Below, piece by piece: positions 38,236-51,355 of a stretch of DNA of 64,000 nucleotides. Position numbers and translations under genes: made by a program. This DNA comes from DATKBT01 sp035546295 (GTDB taxonomy: Bacteria; Acidobacteriota; Thermoanaerobaculia; Multivoradales; Multivoraceae), in contig DATKBT010000025.1 in NCBI GenBank assembly GCA_035546295.1, positions 62,001 through 126,000 of the forward strand. Reading direction: 5' to 3'. A model generated the notes under the pieces. It was given only the letters and a program-made list of their open reading frames with translations. It did not search any database and was not told where the DNA came from. The first letter of the stretch is position 1. Every line of letters begins with the position of its first letter.

Positions 38236-38264
38236 TGATCGAACTTTGACCACTTTGTGAGCTT
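38236..38264. repeat. 29-bp dispersed intergenic motif, copy 1
   Basis: Begins TGATCGAACTTTGACCA and later has TGTGA. It matches 24 of 29 bases with 50171-50199, including the first 17 exactly. Both copies are intergenic, are AT-richer than the surroundings and are directly followed by a hairpin. Function unknown. Confidence 0.6.
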
Positions 38265-38289
38265 TGGCCTCGCGCTTGCGCGAGGCCAA
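38264..38289. terminator. Strong hairpin after the glycan genes
   Basis: Arms TTGGCCTCGCGC (38264-38275) and GCGCGAGGCCAA (38278-38289), twelve perfect pairs with a TT loop, about 200 bp after the GT2 fusion stop. There is no T-run, so it would be an atypical terminator or an RNA-stabilising element. It abuts the shared 29-bp motif. Confidence 0.5.
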
Positions 38290-40288
38290 TGACCGCCGCC
38301 TGCCGCAGGCAGGCAAGAACTCCACGACGGTCTAGTCTTCCTGTGATCTAGAATCTAGCGTAGGCGCCCTGTTCTTGTGCGTCGGACCGCACCTGCTGGC
38401 GACGCGCCTCGCCGGCGATCAGGCGGTAATTCTTACGGGCTCTGTTGTACTTCCTTCCGGGCGCCGGTTTCGGCGTCGCCGGCTGTACGACCCGGAAGAT
38501 CCTCTGGCGGCGCGACTTAGCCGGCGCGCCGGCCGCGCCGGCTCGTGGGCACGGTTCTGGCAGCACAGTGACCGCTCCTCTGCTGCTCCCGAGCTCCTGT
38601 CTCTCGCGTCCAGTCCCGGGTATACCTTCGAGTGGCGATCTCTCCCTCCCCGCCTCCAGGCGAGAACGGCGTCAGCCTGGAGACTCCGGGAATCCTCGCC
38701 ATCGACGACAGCGTGTCGAACCTCGAGGCGCTCGAGGTCGCGCTCGGCGAGCTCGGCGCCCGGGTGGTGAAGGCCGCGTCGGGCCGGGCGGGGCTGCGCG
38801 CCCTGCTCCAGCAGGACTTCGCCGTGATCCTGCTCGACGTCAGCATGCCGGGGCTCGACGGCTTCGAGACCGCGCGGCTGATCCGCTCGCGCTCACGCTC
38901 CCGGCACGTTCCCATCATCTTCCTGACCGCGTTCGAACGCAGCGACCGCGAGGTGCTGGAGGCCTACTCGCTGGGCGCCGTGGACTTCTTGTTCAAGCCG
39001 CTGGTGCCGGAGGTGCTGCGCGCCAAGGTCTCGGTGTTCGTCGAGCTGCAGCAGAGGACGCTGGAGGTGATCCGGCAGGGGGAACAGCTCCGGAAGCTCG
39101 AGCGCGGGCAGCAGGAGAGCCGCCTCGCCGCCGAGCGGAGACGGTGGGAGAACGAGCGGCTGCGCGAGGAGAACCAGCGCAAGGACGAGTTCCTGGCCAT
39201 GCTCGCGCACGAGTTGCGCAACCCGCTCTCGCCGATGGTCACCGGGATCGAGATCCTCAAGCTCGTCGGGTTTAGCGACGACCGGCAGGCTCGGGTCTGC
39301 GCGTCCATGGAGCGCCAGGTCCATCACCTGACGCGGCTGGTCGACGACCTGCTCGACATCTCGCGGATCTCGCGCGGCAAGATCGAGATCCGCAAGCAGC
39401 CCAGCGATCTGACGGTCGTGGTCCGCCATGCGGTGGACGGCATTCGCGAGGCGGTGACGCAGCGGCGTCAGGAGCTTGTCGAGGACATCGCCGAGGGCCC
39501 GCTGATGATGCGGGGGGACCAGTCGAGGATTCTCCAACTGGTCTCGAACCTGCTCACCAACGCCAACCGCTACTCCTCCCACGGAGGCCGGATCGAGGTC
39601 TCGGTGCGCCGGGAGGGCGAGCGGGCGATCATCGTCGTGTCGGACAACGGGCAGGGGATCCGCCCCGAAATGCAGGAGCGGATCTTCGACATGTTCGTCC
39701 AGGAGCGAGAGGACGGGAAGGGGCTCGGTCTCGGGCTCACCCTGGTGAAGCGGCTCGTCGAGCTGCACGACGGTCACGTGGAGGTGGCAAGCCCGGGAAT
39801 CGGCGAGGGCTCGACCTTCACCGTCTCGCTGCCTCTGATGAAGGACGCTCGCGCCGGCGAGGCCGAGACCGCGAGCCCGAGCGCGGCGGCGGGCTCGGGC
39901 GGGGAATCTGCGACGGCACGGTCGCTCCGGCCCCTGGTCATCGCCCTGATCGAGGACGAGGACGACGTCCGCGAGTCGACCCGACTCCTGCTCGAGAGCT
40001 GGAACCACGAGGTCCACGAGGCCGCGAACGGCGCCGACGGCATTCGCCTCGTCCAGGAGCGGCGCCCCGACGTGGCGCTGGTCGACATCGGTATGCCCGG
40101 GATCGGCGGGTTCACGGTCGCTCGGCGCGTGCGCGAGGTGATGGGGGCTGACGCCCCTTATCTGGTGGCGGTCACCGGCTATGGACGGGCCCGCGACGAG
40201 CAGCGCGCGATCCGAGCGGGATTCGATTCTCATGTGGTCAAGCCGGCGTCGGCCGAACGGCTGGCCAAGGCCCTGATGGAGGTGGAGC

Positions 40289-46548
<6,260 letters not shown>

Positions 46549-46552
<4 letters not shown>

Positions 46553-47385
46553 CCGTGGGCCTCCAGTCGCAAGAGGTCGACGAGCTCGAGCTGACGCTCC
46601 TCCTCGACGCGGTCCGGCGGCGCTACGGCTACGACTTCCGCGATTACGCCGGCGCCTCGCTTCGGCGCCGGGTGCGGCGAGCGTGGCAGCAGGAGGGCGT
46701 GCCGACCCTCACCGCCCTCCAGGAGCGGGTGCTCCACGACCCCGAGTGTCTGCGGAGGTTCGTCTCCTGCCTCTCGGTGAACGTCACCGCACTGTTCCGG
46801 GACCCGCTCCTCTACCGGACCCTGCGCGCGAAGGCGATTCCACACCTGCGGACCTATCCCTTTCTGCGCATCTGGTGCGCCGGTTGCTCCACGGGAGAAG
46901 AGGTCCACTCGCTCGCCATCGTGCTCGCCGAGGAGGGGCTGCTGGACCGCTCTCGCGTCTATGCCACGGACCTCTCCGAACAGCTCCTGGACAAGGCCGC
47001 TTCCGCGATCTTCCCGCTCACGACGCTGCAGGAGCGCGAGCCGCAGTATCGCTCCGGCGGTGGCCGGGGCGAGCTCGCCGACCACTTCGTCAGCGATGCC
47101 ACCCACGGCATCCTGCGCCAGCACCTGCGCCAGCGGATCGTGTTCTCGCACCACAACCTGGTCTCCGATCACTCGTTCAACGAGTTCCACCTGATCTTCT
47201 GTCGCAACGTGCTGATCTACTTCGGCGACTCGCTGCGGCGGCGGGTCCACGAGCTGCTCCACGAGAGCCAGGCCCGCCTGGGCTTTCTCGCTCTGGGGAT
47301 GCGGGAGTCGCTGCGGTACACGGCGCTGGCCGAGCGCTACCAGGTGGTCGACGAGGACTCGCGGCTGTACCGGAAGGTCCGATGA
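46549..47385 (+). CDS. cheR: CheR-type protein-glutamate methyltransferase
   Basis: CheR methylates glutamates of chemoreceptors with SAM. Seen over 278 residues: the N-terminal helical domain LLLDAVRRRYGYDFRDYAGASLRRRVRRA (about 14-42), LSVNVTALFRDPLLYRTLR, the SAM site IWCAGCSTGEEVHSLAIVLAEEG, VYATDLSEQLLDKA, and HHNLVSDHSFNEFHLIFCRNVLIYFG ending DEDSRLYRKV. No TPR tail and no pentapeptide-binding features. The GTG start overlaps the poly-HAMP kinase stop, and the stop overlaps cheB as ATGA. With no receptor gene nearby, the upstream kinase is a candidate substrate. Confidence 0.95.
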
Positions 47386-47993
47386 CGTCGCGCGGGAGCT
47401 GGCTGATCGTGGTCGGCGCATCGCTGGGGGGTCTCGAGGCCCTGCGGCGGCTGCTCGAGCCGCTGCCGGCCCGACTGCCGGCTGCCATCCTGGTCGTTCA
47501 GCACCGCCGCGCCGACGTGCCGCCGGGCCTCACCAAGATGCTCGGACGCAGCGTCGCGCTGCCGGTGAGCGAGGCGGAGGACCGACAGCCGATCCTCTCC
47601 GGCCAGGTGATCGTGGCGCCCTCGGACTACCATCTCCTGGTCGATGGCGCACGGGTCGGTCTGTCGCTGGAAGAGCCGGTCCATCACTCGCGGCCGTCGA
47701 TCGACGTGCTGTTCCGCTCGGCCGCCGCGCGAGGACCTTCCGTGCTGGGCATCCTGTTGACTGCGGCCAGCGCCGACGGCGCCGAGGGGCTGGAGATCAT
47801 CCGGCGCGCCGGAGGCCGCACGATGGTGCAGGATCCGGACGAGGCGGAGAGCTCGGTGGGGCCGCGCGCGGCGCTGGCGCTCGATCCGGAGCACGAGGTC
47901 CTGCCCGTGTCCCGGATGCCGGCACGGATCCTGAGGCTGCTCGCGGCGGACCGGGAGCGCTCGGCCCCCCCCCGGCGCGCCGGCAGGAGCTAG
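47382..47993 (+). CDS. cheB: CheB-type methylesterase without receiver domain
   Basis: CheB removes methyl groups from receptor glutamates and deamidates glutamines. Seen over 203 residues: catalytic Ser14 in GASLGGLEALRRLL, His41 in ILVVQHRRADVPPGL and Asp132 in TAASADGAEGL, with spacing like that of enteric CheB. APSDYHLLVDG and PSIDVLFRSAA are also family features. The N-terminal receiver of classical CheB is missing, so its activity is not controlled by its own phosphorylation. It ends the four-gene overlapping signalling operon. Confidence 0.94.
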   Translation: MTSRGSWLIVVGASLGGLEALRRLLEPLPARLPAAILVVQHRRADVPPGLTKMLGRSVALPVSEAEDRQPILSGQVIVAPSDYHLLVDGARVGLSLEEPVHHSRPSIDVLFRSAAARGPSVLGILLTAASADGAEGLEIIRRAGGRTMVQDPDEAESSVGPRAALALDPEHEVLPVSRMPARILRLLAADRERSAPPRRAGRS

Positions 47994-48027
47994 GGCTGAC
48001 CCGATGGGCCGCAGACCGGGAGCTGTC

Positions 48028-48255
48028 CGATGGCCACGGCGCCGAAGAGCGTCCACAGGACCTCGCGGGAGTCGCGCACGAGCGAATCGTGCAGCGGCTG
48101 GATCAGGACGCCCCGCGCGCCATGAGGGGACGACTCGTCGAGCCCGATGCGCGCGGCGACCGCCGACATCTCGGTGCGCGCCTCCTCGAGGCTCGCTCGG
48201 GGCCGTATCCGCGCTACGACGTTCAGCCAGTGGCTGTTGCGCTGGCGCTCGAGAG
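48028..48255 (-). pseudogene. Remnant of an ADOP/MacB-type ABC permease
   Basis: On the minus strand this stretch translates to LERQRNSHWLNVVARIRP, then ASLEEARTEMSAVAARI, then VLIQPLHDSLVRDSREVLWTLFGAVAI. It follows the periplasmic-domain-to-second-helix region of acidobacterial ADOP permeases (H-L/W-x-V-x-x-R-x-x-P, SLEEA, PLxDxLVxxxR). Homology ends abruptly at GAVAI, before the expected membrane helix, and begins abruptly next to the stop of the neighbouring gene. No start codon or membrane segments remain. Recognition is from memory of the family, so moderately sure. Confidence 0.6.
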
Positions 48256-48267
48256 GGGGACCGGCGA

Positions 48268-49635
48268 TCAGCCCAGGTAGGCGACGGGGGTGAGGAAGTC
48301 CCGCCGGAGCCGGTCGAGCAGCCGCTCGAGGCGGGCCGGCTGGCTCGCGCCCTTCTTCGCCTCGACGATCAGTACGTGCGGACAGGCTGGATCGTCCGGA
48401 GACGTCTCGTGGCGCTCGACGCCGCGCAGGAACGAGTGACGGCTCTCGCCGCGAGCCGGCCACTCGAGCTCGACGAACCCGGCGGCGGCGAGCGCCAGCT
48501 CGAGCGTTCCCCGGTTCCACAGGAACCGGTGCTTCCATCCGTAGAACGCCCGGTTGAGCTGGATTGCCTGTTCGAGCGCGAGATCGGTCTCTCGCTGATC
48601 GCCGCGACTGTCGCAGGGCGCGTACTGCGTTCGCCAGGTCCAGTCGAGCGAGGGTGTGGAGAGCCGCAGGATTCCGTCGGCGTCGAGCGCGGCGTGCGCG
48701 GCCTGCAAGAAGCGCAGGGCGGCGTCGACTTCCAGGTGCTCGAGGAAGTGCTCGGCATAGACCGCCTCGCAGCCCTCGAAGGGCAGCCCGGCTGCGACGT
48801 CGAGCACGACGTCGACTGCGGGAAACGGCAGGCGGTCGAGGTTGACCCAGCCCTCGAGGCGCTGGTCTCCGCTCCCGACGTGCAGGCGCAACGGACCGCC
48901 CGGGAGGTGCCGGCGCGGATTGCGGGCGATCCAGAGCGCGTCGAGCAGCTCGTCGTCGGCGGGGGGCGAGCCGCTGTCGGTGACGACCCGGTACTCGTGC
49001 GCCCGGGCTCGAGCCGGCAGGCGGTCGTTCCAAGCCACCCGGTAGCCTGGAGGCGTCAGGTGCCAGAGCCGCTCGACGGTGACGAAGCTGTGCGCCAGCG
49101 CGCCCTCGATCGGCTCGCTCACCCCCGCCAGCCCCGTGCGTGGGGCCGACGGGTCGGTTCGCCACAGCACCAGGACGCCGCGGGAAGCGAGACGCTCGGC
49201 GCACAGCATCGGCACCGACGTGGCGGTCCGCGATCGTGCGTCGTGTCGTGGCGCCAGGTCGGCGCCGGCGCTGGCGACGACGAGGTCGTAGTCACCTTCG
49301 GCGGTGGCCGCCGGCGGCTCTCCGAGCAGCTCCATCGCAGCCGGCTCGTGACGCTGGATCCAGGCCCGACGCCGGCGATCCGGCTCGACCAGGTCGAGGC
49401 GCCGTGGACCCGACGCGAGCAGTACCGAACCGGTTCCCAGCACGGGCGAGAGGTCGAGCACCCTGCGTCCCGGGGCGAGGCCGGCGGCGAACAGGCGGGT
49501 CGAGAGCGCCGCCTGGAAGCGGTCGTCGGCGACTCCCGGATGGACGGAATCGACCGGCAGTCCGGCCTCGAGACCCTTGAGCCGCGACCAGGTCGCGGAG
49601 AGGAGCCGGCGGCTCAGCGCGCGGGTCGCGATCAC
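48268..49635 (-). CDS. Protein with two methyltransferase-like domains
   Basis: A 455-residue protein. The N-terminal part (about 50-215) has a Rossmann-type start, GRRVLDLSPVLGTGSVLL, followed by RRLDLVEPDRRRRAW, like a class I methyltransferase with an altered SAM loop. The C-terminal part (about 240-430) carries LRLHVGSGDQRLEGWVNLDRLPFPAVDVVLDVAAGLPF and AVYAEHFLEHLEVDAALRFLQAAHAALDADGILRLSTP, the pattern of methyltransferases found in glycan clusters. GTG 49635 is the start. It is 21 bases downstream of the ferredoxin gene on the same strand. Substrate unknown; the first domain may be non-catalytic. Confidence 0.75.
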   Translation of the reverse strand: MIATRALSRRLLSATWSRLKGLEAGLPVDSVHPGVADDRFQAALSTRLFAAGLAPGRRVLDLSPVLGTGSVLLASGPRRLDLVEPDRRRRAWIQRHEPAAMELLGEPPAATAEGDYDLVVASAGADLAPRHDARSRTATSVPMLCAERLASRGVLVLWRTDPSAPRTGLAGVSEPIEGALAHSFVTVERLWHLTPPGYRVAWNDRLPARARAHEYRVVTDSGSPPADDELLDALWIARNPRRHLPGGPLRLHVGSGDQRLEGWVNLDRLPFPAVDVVLDVAAGLPFEGCEAVYAEHFLEHLEVDAALRFLQAAHAALDADGILRLSTPSLDWTWRTQYAPCDSRGDQRETDLALEQAIQLNRAFYGWKHRFLWNRGTLELALAAAGFVELEWPARGESRHSFLRGVERHETSPDDPACPHVLIVEAKKGASQPARLERLLDRLRRDFLTPVAYLG

Positions 49636-49656
49636 GGCCAGCGGCCGGTCAGGGCG

Positions 49657-49911
49657 TCAGGGAGGTGTGAGGCCGAACTTCTCGTAGTTCTTGGCGATGT
49701 ACTCCTGCCACTGATCCGGCGTCTCCTCGGCAGTGTAGATCGCCTGGACCGGACAGGCATCGATGCACAGGCCGCAGTCGATGCACTCCTCGGGATGGAT
49801 GAACAGCATCTCCCAGTCCTCGTCCTTCCCATAGATGCAGTCCACGGGGCAGACGTCGACACAGGCGGTGTCCTTCACTCCGATGCAGGGTTCGGCGATG
49901 ATGTGCGTCAT
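49657..49911 (-). CDS. fdxA: 7Fe-type ferredoxin
   Basis: An 84-residue electron carrier with one 3Fe-4S and one 4Fe-4S cluster. Seen: CIGVKDTACVDVCPVDCIY, where the Cys pattern C-x7-C-x3-C with CPVDC fits a 3Fe site, and CIDCGLCIDACPVQAIY (CxxCxxCxxxCP) for the 4Fe site, in the order typical of FdxA-like ferredoxins. A perfect TATAAT box lies upstream. It could accept electrons from KorAB, which are encoded elsewhere in the window; that link is an inference. Confidence 0.95.
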   Translation of the reverse strand: MTHIIAEPCIGVKDTACVDVCPVDCIYGKDEDWEMLFIHPEECIDCGLCIDACPVQAIYTAEETPDQWQEYIAKNYEKFGLTPP

Positions 49912-49980
49912 TCGAGCTTTGCTCCACAGGGCCTCCGAGCGATCGGAGCCGTTGGCGTCTTCGAGGGTCTAAGCCCCAGA

Positions 49981-50012
49981 GATCGAAGGCCTTGGGCCGC
50001 CGGGGGCTTCGA
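49981..50012. repeat. Dispersed palindromic repeat, degenerate copy
   Basis: TCGAAG (49983-49988) and CTTCGA (50007-50012) flank an 18-base GC-rich core. The stretch 49995-50012 matches 17 of 18 bases with 55470-55487 (GGCCGCCG, then GGGCTTCGA). Both are intergenic. The half-site also appears inverted at 23762-23783. Confidence 0.55.
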
Positions 50013-50021
50013 GTGCCAGGG

Positions 50022-50049
50022 ATTATAGGCGACGCCGACGAATCGTCGA
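50022..50049 (-). promoter_or_regulatory. Candidate promoter for the ferredoxin gene
   Basis: On the minus strand a perfect TATAAT (complement of 50022-50027) is preceded after 16 bases by TCGACG (complement of 50044-50049), four of six matches to the -35 consensus. Transcription would start about 100 bases before the ferredoxin ATG. A perfect TATAAT is rare in DNA this GC-rich. Confidence 0.5.
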
Positions 50050-50170
50050 CCAGCCAGAGTCGCTGCGATGCGCGGTACACCTCCGGCCGAAGAGCGATGC
50101 CGTCCCAGCTCCACCCGAGCTCGGCCCGACTCGGCTCGAGCGGTTGATTCCAGCTCGCTTGGGTGCTGCT

Positions 50171-50199
50171 TGATCGAACTTTGACCAACCTGTGAACTC
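50171..50199. repeat. 29-bp dispersed intergenic motif, copy 2
   Basis: Starts TGATCGAACTTTGACCA, identical for 17 bases to 38236-38252, and matches 24 of 29 overall. As at the first copy, a hairpin follows immediately (50200-50223). It lies just beyond the stop of the minus-strand oxidase gene. Confidence 0.6.
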
Positions 50200-50223
50200 C
50201 CGCTGGCCTGGTCGGCCTAGCGG
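50200..50223. terminator. Hairpin at the end of the oxidase gene
   Basis: CCGCT-GGCC and GGCC-T-AGCGG pair with one bulged base around a short loop. The hairpin overlaps the TAG stop (complement of 50217-50219) of the minus-strand oxidase gene. On that strand no T-run follows, so terminator function is tentative. Confidence 0.4.
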
Positions 50224-51320
50224 AAGAAGCGCTCCGGCGACAGCGGCCCCGGCGGCGGGGCGGTGCCGAGAACGGCGTCGGCCACGCAGTCCGCGGTCCA
50301 GGGAGCGAGCAGGATGCCGTTGCGGAAGTGTGCGGTGGCGACCAGGATCTCGGTCCCGGCGCGATAGCCGATGATCGGCAGGCCGTCCTTGGGGGCAGGT
50401 CTGAGGCCGGCCCAATGGTCGCACACCGAAGTCGACCGCAGGCCCGGGAAGACCCGCTGCGCTCTCGCCAGCAGCTCTTCCCTCGCCTCCTCGGTGGTCG
50501 ATCCGTCATAACCCACCTCTTCGATGGTGGCTCCCACCAGCAGCCGGCCGCCCGGCCGGAAGAGCGTGTAGCAGGTCCGCGCGCGCACGGTCCCGCGCCA
50601 GCGCCAGCCCGGCGGCTCGAGGGAGACGATCTGCCCCTTGACCGGACGGACCGGCAGGTCCTGGAGGCCATCGATCCGGGAGGTCCAGGCGCCCGCCGCC
50701 ACCACCACGGTCGGCACGGTGATTTCCCACCCCGAGCCCTCGACCCGGATGCCGCCGCGCACCGGGTGCAGCCGATGGATGTTGCGGCCGCGGTGGACGG
50801 GCACGCTCTGCGCTTCCAACGAGCGGGAGAGAGCGAGCAGAACCGCCCGCGGGTCGACGCGGCTCTCGCGGGGAAGCAGGATCGCGCTCTCGGCGCGCGG
50901 GGAGAGCTGTGGGATCTCGCGGCGCAGGGTCGCGGCATCGAGCCTCTCGTACGGCTCCCCCAGCGTCTCAGCGGTCCGCGCGAGCTGTTCGAGATGGTCC
51001 AGGTCGCCGGGATCGAGGGCGGGGGCGAGGGCGCCGCACGCCTCGAAGCCGATCCGGATCTCGGTCTCCTGCTCGAGCTCTCGGGTCCACGCCGGCCACT
51101 GCCGAGCGGCCTCGGCACAAAGCCGCGCCAGCGGCAGGCGCTCGGAGCCCTCGGTGACCGGCGCGAGCAGACCCGCCGATGCCGGCGACGCGGCGCCGCG
51201 CGCGCCCGCGTCGACCACGTCGATGCGCAGACCGCGCCGGGCCAGCTCACGGGCGCAGGCGAGCCCGATGACTCCGGCTCCCACCACCAGGACCTGAGGC
51301 GACGATGCGACTGTCTCCAT
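50217..51320 (-). CDS. thiO: FAD-dependent amine oxidase, glycine oxidase ThiO-like
   Basis: A 367-residue flavoenzyme of the DAO family, probably oxidising glycine to the imine for thiazole synthesis. Seen: the dinucleotide-binding motif VLVVGAGVIGLACARELARRGLRIDVVDAG at residues 10-39, SPASAGLLAPVTE, SRVDPRAVLLAL, VVVAAGAWTSRID, PVRPVKGQIVSL, the ThiO-like GGRLLVGATIEEVGYD, HWAGLRPAPKDGLPIIG and HFRNGILLAPWTA. The match to ThiO is good, but no other thi gene lies nearby, so D-amino-acid or sarcosine-type substrates cannot be excluded. It starts 35 bases after the PEGA/PDZ gene on the same strand. Confidence 0.85.
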   Translation of the reverse strand: METVASSPQVLVVGAGVIGLACARELARRGLRIDVVDAGARGAASPASAGLLAPVTEGSERLPLARLCAEAARQWPAWTRELEQETEIRIGFEACGALAPALDPGDLDHLEQLARTAETLGEPYERLDAATLRREIPQLSPRAESAILLPRESRVDPRAVLLALSRSLEAQSVPVHRGRNIHRLHPVRGGIRVEGSGWEITVPTVVVAAGAWTSRIDGLQDLPVRPVKGQIVSLEPPGWRWRGTVRARTCYTLFRPGGRLLVGATIEEVGYDGSTTEEAREELLARAQRVFPGLRSTSVCDHWAGLRPAPKDGLPIIGYRAGTEILVATAHFRNGILLAPWTADCVADAVLGTAPPPGPLSPERFFR

Positions 51321-51355
51321 CGGTGCGGAGTCGCGGCGAGCCCAGGGCGATCGTT

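Larger units (their letters stand above)
38068..38631. other. Hairpin-rich 564-bp intergenic region
   Basis: No convincing gene. It holds, in order: a 15-bp-period duplication, a hairpin at 38168-38183, a 16-mer shared with 34673, a 29-bp motif shared with 50171 (38236-38264), a 12-bp-arm hairpin at 38264-38289, a short hairpin GCCTG/CAGGC near 38298-38310, an AT-richer stretch with repeated CTAG (38330-38360) and TATACC at 38621-38626. A 72-codon minus-strand frame (38348-38566) has a basic product that I cannot assign. The segment may end the glycan operon and start the signalling operon. Confidence 0.5.
49912..50216. other. Intergenic region with fdx promoter and dispersed repeats
   Basis: A 305-bp gap on the minus strand between the oxidase stop and the ferredoxin start. 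It contains the ferredoxin promoter (50022-50049), a copy of the GATCGAAG-type palindrome (49981-50012), the second copy of the 29-bp motif (50171-50199) and a hairpin (50200-50223). No ORF of its own. Confidence 0.5.

Noticed and set aside
38348..38566. 72-codon minus-strand frame in the hairpin-rich gap
   Set aside because: The basic product has no recognisable family, no ribosome site was seen, and it overlaps AT-rich and GC-rich patches unevenly. It is mentioned in the region entry only.
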